Below, piece after piece: positions 35,037 through 43,254 of a stretch of DNA of 64,000 nucleotides; the first letter of the stretch is position 1, and each line of letters opens with the position of its first letter. Source of the stretch: Streptomyces nigrescens (GTDB taxonomy: Bacteria > Actinomycetota > Actinomycetes > Streptomycetales > Streptomycetaceae). The notes under the pieces are model-generated. The model made no database searches. It worked only from the letters and a program-made list of their open reading frames with translations, and was not told where the DNA came from. The position numbers and the translations under genes were made by a program. The stretch lies in NCBI GenBank assembly GCA_024349765.1, contig AP026074.1, forward strand, positions 558,001 through 622,000, in the 5' to 3' direction.

Positions 35037-35419
35037 GCCTATCCGTTCTCCGAGTTCCCGGTGGTCCCGGTGCCGCCTTGTCGTGTCTGATCCGCTTTCT
35101 GAAGTGGCGCAGATCGAGCCTACGTCGATCGATCTGGAAGTGCGAAGCCACATGTTGAAGCGGGAAGCCACAGGTTGAAGAGCGAAGCCACATGTTTCGG
35201 ATCGCCCTGGTGGCGGGGCCGTCCCCCCCCGCATTGCCTTCGGCTTCCGCGGCACTGGAATCCCGACGCCGCCCTCGACCAGGGCTCATGACGCTCCTGC
35301 GCGGTCTTACCGGCCGGCCCCGCCCCCACCAGCCGACTCACCACTTGGCGCCCTACACACCGTCGCTGACCTTGATTACGGTGGGCACCGCACATGGCAC
35401 AAGAGATACGGGAGGGCCC
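35037..35419. other. Intergenic region with the 20-bp repeats
   Basis: Holds the three 20-bp repeats and a C-rich run near 35221-35230. No gene is supported here; promoter elements for both flanking transcription units should lie within it but no clear boxes are seen. Confidence 0.4.
35142..35201 (+). repeat. Three tandem copies of a 20-bp repeat
   Basis: Units at 35142, 35162 and 35182 share GNGAAGCCACANGTT with a few changes. They lie upstream of the GNAT gene, between it and the methyltransferase locus. Their role is unknown. Confidence 0.75.
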
Positions 35420-35530
35420 GTGGACGCCTTACGCGCCAAACACCGCAGTCCCATCGGCGATGACGGCCATCAGCCCCATCGTCCCGTCCCGCCGCCACCG
35501 CCACCGCCGCCGGCCCCGGACCAGAAGTAA
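35420..35530 (+). CDS. Candidate short peptide ahead of the methyltransferase
   Basis: A 36-codon frame from GTG 35420 (after GGGAGGGCCC) encodes VDALRAKHRSPIGDD, then GHQPHRPV, an eight-proline run and APDQK. It ends 6 nt before the methyltransferase start. Position and size recall a precursor or leader peptide, but no known precursor motif is present. An overlapping frame from ATG 35394 is a competing reading, so this is only a candidate. Confidence 0.3.
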   Translation: MDALRAKHRSPIGDDGHQPHRPVPPPPPPPPAPDQK

Positions 35531-35536
35531 TCCACC

Positions 35537-36781
35537 GTGCGCGCGCCCGCGGCCACCGCCGCTCACGCCCAGCGCCTGCTGGCCCAGGTGAAGCAGGTCC
35601 TCCACCACCCCGTACCGCCCGCCCTGGAGCAGGCACTGCGCACGGTGCCTCGGCACCTGTTTCTTCCCGACCGCATCTGGCGCGGCGACGGCCAAGGCGG
35701 CTACGACCTCATCGACCGCACCGCGGAGCCCAACCGCTGGCTGGAAGCGGCGTACTCCGACGTCTCCCTGGTCACGCAGTTCGGCGACGGTCTGCCCACG
35801 TCCTCGGCCTCGATGCCGTCCATGGTGCTGCGCACGCTGCTGCTCGCAGGTCTCGACGCCCCGTCCCGCCCGCTCAGCGTGGCAGAAATGGGCACGGCCA
35901 CGGGCTTCAACGCTGCCCTGCTCTGTGCCCTGCTCGGCGACCGCGGCGTCACCACGATCGAGGTGGATGCGGCACTGGCAGAACTGGGGGAGCACAACCT
36001 CCGTGCGGCGGGCTACACCCCGACGGTGATCCGCGGCGATGCCGCGGCCGGTTGGCCGGAGGGCGCACCCTACGACCTGGTCCTCGCGACGTTCTCCGTC
36101 GACCGGCTTCCTCCTGCGTGGACAGCGCAGACCGCCCCGGGCGGGCGCATCGTCACACCCTGGAACTCGGCCTGGTGTTGCTACGGCACCCTGGCGCTGA
36201 CCACCCACCCGGACGGCAGCGCACAGGGCCGCTTCCACTCGTTCGCGTCCTACCTGCCCATGCGGCGCCCTCAACCCGCTCGCGGCGCCCCAGGGCCGGA
36301 GGGCGGACACGATCGTCCGCAGACCTCCGCGAGCGCGCTCTCCCCGTGGGCAGTCGCCGGCGGGGACCTGGACGCCGAATTCCACGTCGGACTCGCCGTC
36401 CCGGGCGCCTCATTCGCCTGGGACACCAGCGGCACCCACGCCCCGGCGCGCCTGGAGGTCGTCGACGCCACCGGCCCGTCCTGGGCCACCGTCGACTACG
36501 ACGGGCAGCGCAGCGACAGGTTCGCCGTCACCGAGTCCGGTCCGCGACGACTGTGGGAGGAGATCACCGCCACATACGACCGTTGGCTGAGACTTGGCCG
36601 TCCGGGTGTCGACCAGCACGGTCTGACCGTGGACGCCGCAGGGGTGCACACCCCATGGGTGGAGGCAACTGGACGCCGGCACACGGTGTGCCCTGCTCAG
36701 GCAGCGGAGGCCGCCGCCGAGCCGCCGGGTATCCCGGGCGAGTTCGCCGCGTCGGTGGAGGATGGATTCCCGCTGGGGTAA
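35537..36781 (+). CDS. PCMT-type SAM-dependent methyltransferase, long form
   Basis: This 414-residue protein has an N-terminal PCMT-like methyltransferase domain. ALRTVPRHLFLPDRIW (about 36-51) is followed by SLVTQFGDGLPTSSASMPSM, the SAM-binding motif VAEMGTATGFNAALLCALLG (about 114-133) and GDAAAGWPEGAPYDLVLATF. A C-terminal domain of about 190 residues holds the segment DVDQHGLTVDAAG-like VDQHGLTVDAAGVHTPWVEA near the end. Similar long PCMT proteins modify ribosomal peptides in actinobacteria (for example those of FxLD and ATP-grasp systems), but no other maturation enzyme is adjacent. GTG 35537 has only a weak ribosome-binding site. Confidence 0.78.
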   Translation: MRAPAATAAHAQRLLAQVKQVLHHPVPPALEQALRTVPRHLFLPDRIWRGDGQGGYDLIDRTAEPNRWLEAAYSDVSLVTQFGDGLPTSSASMPSMVLRTLLLAGLDAPSRPLSVAEMGTATGFNAALLCALLGDRGVTTIEVDAALAELGEHNLRAAGYTPTVIRGDAAAGWPEGAPYDLVLATFSVDRLPPAWTAQTAPGGRIVTPWNSAWCCYGTLALTTHPDGSAQGRFHSFASYLPMRRPQPARGAPGPEGGHDRPQTSASALSPWAVAGGDLDAEFHVGLAVPGASFAWDTSGTHAPARLEVVDATGPSWATVDYDGQRSDRFAVTESGPRRLWEEITATYDRWLRLGRPGVDQHGLTVDAAGVHTPWVEATGRRHTVCPAQAAEAAAEPPGIPGEFAASVEDGFPLG

Positions 36782-36849
36782 GCGTAGGGCCCGGCTGTGC
36801 AAGCGGCTGGGCCTGAGAGCTCCGCACGGAATGACGTGAGGCGTCACAG

Positions 36850-36855
36850 TAGGCT
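36850..36855 (+). promoter_or_regulatory. -10 box of leaderless HEAT-like gene
   Basis: TAGGCT ends 6 nt before the ATG at 36862, and no Shine-Dalgarno sequence is present. Confidence 0.5.
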
Positions 36856-36861
36856 CCCGCC

Positions 36862-37608
36862 ATGACGCTTGGGTACTGGGAACGGCACGGCTTCGACGAC
36901 CCGGCGGTGGCGGCCGACCGGGACGAACTGATCAAGTCGGCGGACCAGAACCCGGACCGTTGCGCCGCCTTCCGCAACCTGCTGCGCTCCGGGCGGCGGG
37001 ACGCGGTGTGCACGGCGCTGGAGTACTTCCACTACGAGGACCGGCAAGCCCGGTGGGGTTTCGGTAACCCCCTGGACGAGTACGCCGGGGAGGTGCTGGA
37101 CCGGGCCCGATGGGTGCTGCGCGGGACGCCGCTGCCTGCAGCGCGAGGGCAGGACCGGGCCAGCGCGCTCTGGGCGATCCAGAACCACGCCGAGGCTGCG
37201 GACGCCCCACTGATCACCGCCGCGCTGCGCGCCGTGGACGGTGACGTCGTCGATGATGGCGCCGTGTCCGCCGCCGGGCAGTGCCTCTACGCCTGCGATG
37301 TGCCTGAGGACGGAGAACTCGTTGCCCAGCTCGGCGCGATGGCCCTGGACGAGGACCGCCCCCTGCGCGTCCGGGTGGCGTGCGCAGGGGCGCTGGCCTC
37401 GGCGGAGTCCGACCAGGCCGCCGAGATCGCGGTACGGCTGACCGACGTCCCGGAACGTGAGCTCCAACTGGCCGGCGCGCTTGTCCTCACCGCTCACCTC
37501 GACACCCATCGCCCCCTCCTCGAACGTCTGGTGGCCACCTGGCCCCCCAACACCCCCCAGGCGGACGACATCCGGGATGCCTTGGCGGAGGTCGGGGATG
37601 AGGTGTGA
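36862..37608 (+). CDS. HEAT-repeat-like helical protein
   Basis: This 248-residue soluble protein is almost entirely helical, with repeated helix pairs such as RDAVCTALEYFHYED, DRASALWAIQNHAEAADAPL, LRVRVACAGALASAE and LQLAGALVLTAHLDTHRPLL. This pattern fits HEAT or armadillo-like scaffolds. No catalytic motif is visible and the partner is unknown. It is leaderless (TAGGCT 6 nt before ATG). It lies alone between the methyltransferase and a minus-strand zinc-ribbon gene. Confidence 0.72.
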   Translation: MTLGYWERHGFDDPAVAADRDELIKSADQNPDRCAAFRNLLRSGRRDAVCTALEYFHYEDRQARWGFGNPLDEYAGEVLDRARWVLRGTPLPAARGQDRASALWAIQNHAEAADAPLITAALRAVDGDVVDDGAVSAAGQCLYACDVPEDGELVAQLGAMALDEDRPLRVRVACAGALASAESDQAAEIAVRLTDVPERELQLAGALVLTAHLDTHRPLLERLVATWPPNTPQADDIRDALAEVGDEV

Positions 37609-37778
37609 CGTGCTCGTAGAACTCCCGACGGCGTGATCTCCGGGGTGGTGGGATCACGTTGTTGAAGCCGGACTCCCTCACAAGCACCTTCGACGACTGG
37701 CGGAAGGTGACTGTGAGTGCCGACTCCCCTCCGGAGCAGCCGGCAAGCTGACGGTAGGCGGCTGCGGCACCGATCGGG

Positions 37779-38141
37779 TCATGCGGAGGCCGGTGGATCT
37801 GCCTGTCCCAGCATGTCGGCGAGGGGGATGCCGGTTCGGGCTGCTGCGATGCGACGTGCGCGCAGCTGGGCTCGGGTACGGGGGCGGAACGTGGGTTCCT
37901 TGCCGCAGCCGCAGGGTTCGCGGCCCTCGTAGCGCAGTCCGGCGTCGAGTACCGCAGCCACGACGGTCCATGCCTTGGTGTTCCCGCGCCGTGGAGCCGC
38001 GAAGTCGTGGCCGGCGCAGACCATGGGCTCTGAGCATCGGGGGCATCGGTGCTCGCCGGGCCCGGGATGCCGCTTGAACGCGACGCGGCAGGGCACGCAC
38101 GCGTAGTGCAGCTTGTAGGGCTTCTCGGCGTAGTAGCACAT
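37779..38141 (-). CDS. Small zinc-ribbon protein
   Basis: This 120-residue protein begins MCYYAEKPYKLHYACVPCRV and carries two CxxC pairs (CVPC near 15-18, CPRC near 33-36). A CGCG follows near residue 77, enough ligands for one or two zinc ions. Proteins of this type are common in Streptomyces and are frequently misnamed as deoxyxylulose-phosphate synthase. Their true function is unknown. No strong ribosome-binding site precedes the ATG at 38141. Confidence 0.75.
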   Translation of the reverse strand: MCYYAEKPYKLHYACVPCRVAFKRHPGPGEHRCPRCSEPMVCAGHDFAAPRRGNTKAWTVVAAVLDAGLRYEGREPCGCGKEPTFRPRTRAQLRARRIAAARTGIPLADMLGQADPPASA

Positions 38142-38264
38142 GGGGTGAACGTACCCGGCGTTGTGGCGGCCGGCGAGACGGTTGTGCCGCCCAGGCCAGG
38201 GGACGTGGTGTCGGGCGCCGCCGTCGGCAAACCGTCGATGAAGTGGGCTGGCATGCTGAGGTTC

Positions 38265-38972
38265 ATGAAGATCGCGACAGCCCAGTTCACCTGTGTTCCT
38301 GCGGACATTTCAGCGAATGTGCAGCAGATGGCCTCCCTCGCCGATGAGGCGCGAGTCCAAGGGGCCGAGCTCGTGGTGTTTCCTGAGCTGGCGCTGACCG
38401 GGTACGAGCTCGAAGCCGTGCGTGCCCGTCGTGATCTCTGGGTGCAGCCGGACGACCCGCGGCTGGATGCGGTCAGGGCGTCCGGTGTCGCCAGCGTCAT
38501 CAATGGTGTTGCGGCCACCGAAGGAGAGCGGCCTGTCATCGAGACGTTGGTCTTCGGCGCTGATGGCGAACTGCTTACCACCTACCGCAAGCAGCATCTG
38601 TTCCAGCACGAGCAGGATGTCTTCGCGGTAGGGCAGCGTGACGGGCGATTCGAGTGCGGAGGACTTCGTTTCGCTCTGGCCACGTGTTTTGACAACCACT
38701 TCTCCGAACTGGTCGCCCGTGGCGCCGCCGATGGGTGTCAGGTGCATCTGGCCAGCTCGCTGTATGGCACGGGCGGCGGCGTGGAGGAGCTGGCGACGGT
38801 GTATCCGGACATCGCCAAGAACTTCGGCCTGTACGTGGTGATGGCCAACCATGTGGGCCCGGCGGGCGAGTGGACCGGCTGCGGCCGCTCCGCGCTGTGG
38901 GCTCCGGGCGGCGCCCTGCTCGCGCAGGCCGACGCTGCCACGCCCATGGTGGTCACCGCGGAGATCGGGTAG
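38265..38972 (+). CDS. Carbon-nitrogen hydrolase (nitrilase superfamily)
   Basis: This 235-residue enzyme has the full Glu-Lys-Cys triad of the nitrilase superfamily: Glu41 in VVFPELALTGYE, Lys109 in YRKQHLF and Cys141 in ATCFDNHFSE. Such enzymes hydrolyse amides, ureides or nitriles. The length is at the short end but includes the whole core. The ATG at 38265 begins the conserved first strand (MKIATAQF); an in-frame ATG at 38253 with GCTGAGG is an alternative. It is transcribed alone. Confidence 0.88.
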   Translation: MKIATAQFTCVPADISANVQQMASLADEARVQGAELVVFPELALTGYELEAVRARRDLWVQPDDPRLDAVRASGVASVINGVAATEGERPVIETLVFGADGELLTTYRKQHLFQHEQDVFAVGQRDGRFECGGLRFALATCFDNHFSELVARGAADGCQVHLASSLYGTGGGVEELATVYPDIAKNFGLYVVMANHVGPAGEWTGCGRSALWAPGGALLAQADAATPMVVTAEIG

Positions 38973-39054
38973 AGCGGGGCCGGCCCATCGGTGCACTGGA
39001 ATCGATGGGATGACGAACCGGGTCCGGCAGGTTCATGTGCCGGACCCGGGAGTG

Positions 39055-39273
39055 TCAGCCATTCATGGCCGCCCAGAACTCCTCGAAGGACATCTGGCGG
39101 TCGCCGTTGGTGTCGAGCGAGTCGATCAGCTCCTGGGCCTGCGCCTCGGTGATCTGCGAGCCCTCCAACTCCGCCACGACCTTCCGGTATTCGTCCGCGG
39201 TGACCTGGCCGTCCCCGTCGAGGTCGTAGCGCTCGAAGACCTTGCGCGCCGCCGTCTCCACGATGTCTGCCAT
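39055..39273 (-). CDS. Calmodulin-like EF-hand calcium-binding protein
   Basis: This 72-residue protein consists of two EF-hands. Loop 1 is DLDGDGQVTADEY (about 17-29) and loop 2 is DTNGDRQMSFEEF (about 53-65), both with acidic residues at positions 1, 3, 5 and 12. In loop 2 the usual Gly at position 6 is Arg, which may weaken binding. Streptomyces has several such Cab proteins thought to buffer or sense calcium. The ATG at 39273 follows AGAAGGGCGGAGCAC. Confidence 0.9.
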   Translation of the reverse strand: MADIVETAARKVFERYDLDGDGQVTADEYRKVVAELEGSQITEAQAQELIDSLDTNGDRQMSFEEFWAAMNG

Positions 39274-39355
39274 GTGCTCCGCCCTTCTGTGATCTTCACT
39301 GACATGCCCAGACTATCCGTCCGCTCGGAGAGACACGGGCGCGCCCATCCTGCCC

Positions 39356-39410
39356 GGTGGCTTGTCGCGCACCCCTGGCCGGGAAATCGGTCCACTGCCG
39401 GATCGGTGGC
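39356..39410 (+). repeat. Dispersed 55-bp repeat, copy 1
   Basis: This segment matches 40299-40353 with about 8 mismatches in 55, sharing the core CTGGCCGGG-AATCGGTC and TCGGATCGGTG-type ends. The two copies are in the same orientation and flank the methyltransferase gene at 39569-40216. Confidence 0.65.
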
Positions 39411-39499
39411 CCGAGTGGGTTCTCGGAGTCCCCTCGCCTCATGCGACCACATCGGACCGCGAGCGGGCGGTGAGCCCTGATCATGAGTCGCCACTTGAT

Positions 39500-39521
39500 G
39501 CCGGACGGCTTCCCGTCCGGC
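39500..39521 (-). terminator. Hairpin after the methyltransferase gene
   Basis: GCCGGACGG, loop CTTC, CCGTCCGGC is a perfect 9-bp stem 48 nt beyond the stop of the minus-strand methyltransferase. Confidence 0.55.
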
Positions 39522-39568
39522 AGGTTGGATGCCGTCGTGAGCTCGCGCGGTCGGCCGGACAGCCGTGC

Positions 39569-40216
39569 CTAGGCTTTGCGGGCGAGTAGTTGAACCTCTT
39601 GGAACTGCCGTCGGTCGGTGGGCTGAGGCTCGCGAACCATCCGGGCCACCTCGGCCAACCCGGACTCGCGCAGCATCGTGGCAAGGTGATCAGGCCACCA
39701 CCGATAGGCCGGCGCTACGGTGTGATCGAAGACCTGCGTCGGGTGAGACGGATCATCGCTTGCCGAAAAGCCGAGCAGAAGGTGGCCGCCAGGTGCCAGC
39801 ACGCGGTGGAACTCCGCCAAGATGACCGGGAGTTCTTGCGGCGGGGTGTGGATGATGGACCAACGTGAGAGTACGCCGCCCAGCGTGCCGTCAGCGATGT
39901 CCGACGCGGCCATCGAGCCCACGTCGAACCGCAGGCCCGGATAGGCCTGTCGAGCCAGCTTGATCATCTCAGGAGAGGCGTCGATACCGAACGCCGCCAG
40001 CCCCAGCTCGTCCAGATAAGCGGTGATATGGCCAGGCCCGCACCCCAGGTCTGCGACCTGACCATCCCCACTGGCACGTACGACCTCGGCGAAGGCGTCC
40101 AACATCGCACGGTCCAGGGGCCGGTCACGCAGCGAGTCGCGGAACAACTGCGCATAGGCGGGGGCAGCAGCGTCGTAGGCATCGCGGGTGGCACTGAGGG
40201 CGTCGTGTTCGACCAT
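39569..40216 (-). CDS. Class I SAM-dependent methyltransferase
   Basis: This 215-residue enzyme has the Methyltransf_11/25 pattern: DAYDAAAPAYAQLF at the start, motif I VADLGCGPGHITAYLDELG (about 53-71), motif II acidic FGIDASPEMIKLAR, and LAPGGHLLLGF (post-III). The N-terminal helix is typical of small-molecule O- or N-methyltransferases; the substrate is unknown. On the minus strand TACTGT (40224-40229) lies 7 nt before the ATG, consistent with leaderless transcription. The dispersed repeat copies flank it on both sides. Confidence 0.87.
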   Translation of the reverse strand: MVEHDALSATRDAYDAAAPAYAQLFRDSLRDRPLDRAMLDAFAEVVRASGDGQVADLGCGPGHITAYLDELGLAAFGIDASPEMIKLARQAYPGLRFDVGSMAASDIADGTLGGVLSRWSIIHTPPQELPVILAEFHRVLAPGGHLLLGFSASDDPSHPTQVFDHTVAPAYRWWPDHLATMLRESGLAEVARMVREPQPTDRRQFQEVQLLARKA

Positions 40217-40298
40217 GCTCAGGACAGTAGTTCCTGGCGTTGAGTCGAGCCGAGGGAATGACGATCTTCCCTCCTGTCTGTCTGTCCGGGCTCCCGCT

Positions 40299-40353
40299 GG
40301 TGGCTTGGTGTGCAGCCCTGGCCGGGCAATCGGTCGACTGTCGGATCGGTGCC
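40299..40353 (+). repeat. Dispersed 55-bp repeat, copy 2
   Basis: Second copy of the element at 39356-39410, in the same orientation, about 940 bp away. It lies upstream of the methyltransferase gene. The copies do not extend into recognisable mobile-element ends. Confidence 0.65.
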
Positions 40354-40543
40354 TCTCGGGAGGTCGAGGGCGGTCGAGGGTGGTCGGTGGGTGCCGCCGC
40401 ACCAGGCGGGTGACCGTCGTACACGAATCCGGTGATGTCGTGACGATCTCAAGACATTCCACCGCCCGATTGGTGGGGATGAGTGAAGTTGGCCAGGGTT
40501 TCGGCGGATTACCCGTGAACCGCCGTGCAGAAAGGGAGTGTTC

Positions 40544-41071
40544 ATGAGGCGTATCACCCGGAAGTTCGCCGTCACCGCTGCTGTCGCTGCGTTGGTGGGT
40601 ATGGCGGGAGGGGGAGCGGCGCAGGCGTTGTCACCGACTGCCGCGGCTGTGGCGGCGCCCGGCTACCACGCGCCCTCCGCATGCCGTCCGGCGAACCACA
40701 CCGCCAAGATCACGGTAGGGCCTGCCACCACGGGTCACCGTCACTACCGCGTCACCCTGATCGCGGCGCCCGGGTACGAACCGTGCAGGCTTGCCGGTTC
40801 ACCGACTGACGTGCGGTTCTACCACCACGGTGCCCTGAACGCGGTCACTGCCGGCCAATACGGCCCGCAGGGCGCGGTCGTGAACTTCGGTCCGGGCCAT
40901 CCCGTCCACTTCGACATCCAGGTCCCGTACGGTGCCGGTGGCGCTCCCGCCGACGAGGCAACCTTCACCCTCAAGGCTCCGGACGGGGTGATCCCCGGTG
41001 AGTCCACCGCCTACGGCCCCCTCACCGTGGGCGCGGGCACCGTCATCGGTCCGGTTCGACCCGGCGCCTGA
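40544..41071 (+). CDS. Secreted DUF4232-like protein
   Basis: This 175-residue protein has a signal peptide: basic MRRITRKF, then a hydrophobic core to about residue 28 with cleavage near AQA. The mature part resembles DUF4232, a beta-sandwich with a disulfide between the Cys in SACRPANHTAKITVG and the Cys in YEPCRLAGSPTDVRFY. The function is unknown but such proteins are abundant on Streptomyces surfaces. The ATG at 40544 follows AAAGGGAGTGTTC; a GTG at 40538 is too close to that site. Confidence 0.82.
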   Translation: MRRITRKFAVTAAVAALVGMAGGGAAQALSPTAAAVAAPGYHAPSACRPANHTAKITVGPATTGHRHYRVTLIAAPGYEPCRLAGSPTDVRFYHHGALNAVTAGQYGPQGAVVNFGPGHPVHFDIQVPYGAGGAPADEATFTLKAPDGVIPGESTAYGPLTVGAGTVIGPVRPGA

Positions 41072-41360
41072 TCTTCAGCCGCACACTCTGCCGGCATTCC
41101 GCAACGCTTGCTCCTGCGCAATGCCGGCGAGCCGCCCCTTCCGTTGGAGACGTAGGAGCCCGCATATGAGGACGCGGGCCAACCTTGTACGAAGCGGATC
41201 TCGCGTGTCGAAACGCGGGTGTGGTGGCCGCCCGCCGTGCCCGACGCGCCACCTCCCGCGGCGGGCTCGGCAGGGCCCGGCGCCCGGCTCGCCGCCCGCA
41301 CACAGCCGGGTGACCATGGAATACGGGACCGGTCGGGGGACCAGGCACTGGGAGGCACCC

Positions 41361-41741
41361 GTGGCGCACACCCCGACAACCGACGTACTGATCGCGGGCG
41401 GGATGGTCGCTACCGAGGTACCGCCGACCGGCGACGTGGGCCCGGGCACTTCCCACCGCCCAGAGTCCCGGATCGGACTGCATACCGTCGCCGTCCTCGC
41501 CCCTGGAGCCGTACCGACGACCGCCCACCCTCTGCCCGTGCCTGGATATCACGACACCGCCGGGGAGTTCGCCCGGCTCAACCGCCGTGACGGCCCGACC
41601 GGGTTCGTCATCCGTCCGGACGGACAGCTCGGCGCCCGCTTCCCTCTCGCCGACACCGCGGCTGCCCTCTCCGACTACTTCGCGGGCCTCTCGGCGAGGT
41701 GGGTACGACACTGGCCGGACTCGATGACGGTTGTGCCCTGA
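41361..41741 (+). pseudogene. FAD-dependent monooxygenase remnant (ends joined)
   Basis: This 126-residue frame opens VAHTPTTDVLIAGG, like the first beta strand of FAD monooxygenases, but the G-x-G-x-x-G and the rest of the FAD domain are missing. It then jumps to a thioredoxin-like C-terminal tail: GLHTVAVLAPGAVPTTAHPL and GPTGFVIRPDGQLGARFPLADT. Full-length relatives exceed 450 residues. A ribosome-binding site GGAGG precedes the GTG at 41361. The simplest reading is an in-frame internal deletion, so the product should not bind FAD. Confidence 0.5.
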
Positions 41742-41788
41742 GGAAGACCTCGTGACGGCGCGAAACGCGCTGGAGCGGGCCGGGTGGG

Positions 41789-42079
41789 TTGCACCCGACC
41801 GGCGGTCACATCGCTCTCACTCTCGAAATCTGCTACGACGCACCGGGCGGCCGAGGCGAGTGCCTCACAACTCACGCCCCGTACAGGCTTGTCTCCACCA
41901 GGCCGGGCCGGGCAGAGTCGTTCACCATGCGTCGCACGAACTGCCGGCTGAGCGCGTGTGCCCGTCTCGTCTTGCCCGACGGGCGCACCCTCACCGTGCC
42001 CGAGGCGGCGCAGGGGCCGACCATGGAGAACCCGGCCCGTTTCCATGCCGAACTGACTTCGCTCCTGGAGAGAACATGA
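41789..42079 (+). pseudogene. Alpha/beta-hydrolase C-terminal remnant
   Basis: The last about 50 codons read CARLVLPDGRTLTVPEAAQG and PTMENPARFHAELTSLLERT, recalling the His-turn region of alpha/beta-hydrolases (usually EAGHGPTMERP), but with the catalytic His replaced by Gln. The upstream part is not recognisable. The stop overlaps the isochorismatase start (ATGA), showing a former hydrolase-isochorismatase operon. It is probably a decayed gene. Confidence 0.42.
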
Positions 42080-42636
42080 GCAGCGCCCTTCTTGTGATGG
42101 ACGTCCAACAGGCCATCGTGGACTTCGTCGATGACGGCTCCGGATACCTGCCACGGCTGCGCAGGGCGATCGACGGGGCCCGGGCGGCGAACATCCCCGT
42201 GATCTACGTGGTCATCGCCTTACGTCCCGGCTTTCCGGAAGTCGGCACGCGCAACAGGGCTCTCGCTGCCATCGCACGGGCCGGCCTCTACGTCGAGGGC
42301 GCCCCAGGCACCGAGATCCACCCTGAGGTCGCGCCGCAGCCGGGCGACGTGGTGGTCACGAAGAGACGGGCGAGTGCGTTCTCGGGCAGTGATCTCGACG
42401 TGGTGCTGAGGGCACGCGGTATCGACAGCCTCGTGCTCACCGGCATCGCCACCAGCGCTGTGGTGCTGTCGACCCTGTGTCAGGCGAACGACCTGGACTT
42501 CGGCCTCACCGTGCTGCCCGACGCCTGTCTGGACACCGACCCGGAGCTGCACCGGGTCCTCATCGAGCGACTGTTCCCGCAGTGGGCGGATGTCGTCCCC
42601 GTCGACGACTGGCTCAAGACGATCGCCCCTCAATAG
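42076..42636 (+). CDS. Isochorismatase-family hydrolase lacking the catalytic Cys
   Basis: This 186-residue protein has the isochorismatase fold: Asp9 in LLVMDVQQAIVD, Lys96 in VVTKRRASAFSGSDL and the cis-peptide region LTGIATSAVVLST. In cysteine hydrolases the residue at Val129 is the nucleophilic Cys (GVATSxCV). Here, as in PhzD-type or other Cys-less members, hydrolysis would need only Asp and Lys or does not occur. The ATG at 42076 follows GGAGAGAAC and overlaps the hydrolase remnant's stop. Confidence 0.82.
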   Translation: MSSALLVMDVQQAIVDFVDDGSGYLPRLRRAIDGARAANIPVIYVVIALRPGFPEVGTRNRALAAIARAGLYVEGAPGTEIHPEVAPQPGDVVVTKRRASAFSGSDLDVVLRARGIDSLVLTGIATSAVVLSTLCQANDLDFGLTVLPDACLDTDPELHRVLIERLFPQWADVVPVDDWLKTIAPQ

Positions 42637-42822
42637 CGGCAGACCAGGCGGACGACAACATGGGCGGCCGGCTTCGGCGGGCCTGCCTGTCTGCGCGCGG
42701 GGGACGCGACGCCGCTTCGTAGTTGCGCGAATCCGGGCTGTCGAAGGCGGCCTCCGGCGGCAGAGCCCGGTGGCCGGATCGAAAGGCTCGTATGAACCGT
42801 CACGGCAAGCACCGTTGCAGGG

Positions 42823-43254
42823 CTAGCCCTCACAAAGGGGCTTTCCGAGATTCATGGCTGTCTCGGATGCGTCCTTGTGGGTCAGGGCGACGACCAATGC
42901 CGTCAGGGGGACCATGAGGCCGGCGACGATGACGAAGAGTGTGGGAAGCCAGCTCTGCCAGCCGGAAGTGCGGGGGAGTCCACCACGCCGCTGGGCGCGG
43001 GACACAAGTAGGTGAACGAGCACTGCCGAGGTGGCCGCGAGGAGGCCGCCGTAGGCGGATGCGAAGTGCGTCCACGGCACCGCCATGTAGCGGCAGGCAG
43101 CCGACTGGTGGTGTATGTGGGCACTGGACAGCGCGAGGCATGTGGCGAAGCAGGCGATCGCGGTCAACGAGAGCAGGGGCACGGGAAGGACCTGTGTCCA
43201 GCGTAGTGCGGGGCGATGCGGTCGAGCCTCGTGCTGTGTGACTGCCTCGGCCAT
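42823..43254 (-). CDS. Small membrane protein, unrecognised
   Basis: This 143-residue protein has three or four hydrophobic segments (near residues 20-42, 60-82 and 105-130) separated by short loops, with a Cys pair (LSSAHIHHQSAACRYM) between the first two. I do not recognise a family. The ATG at 43254 is chosen because the preceding reading (to 43374) is Arg/Pro-rich; no strong ribosome-binding site is present. It is convergent with the isochorismatase gene. Confidence 0.55.
   Translation of the reverse strand: MAEAVTQHEARPHRPALRWTQVLPVPLLSLTAIACFATCLALSSAHIHHQSAACRYMAVPWTHFASAYGGLLAATSAVLVHLLVSRAQRRGGLPRTSGWQSWLPTLFVIVAGLMVPLTALVVALTHKDASETAMNLGKPLCEG

Noticed and set aside
35394-35591. 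Plus-strand frame starting ATG 35394 as a peptide gene
   Set aside because: It runs across the methyltransferase start into Arg/Pro-rich sequence; the frame starting at 35420 ends more sensibly before that gene, although neither is proven.
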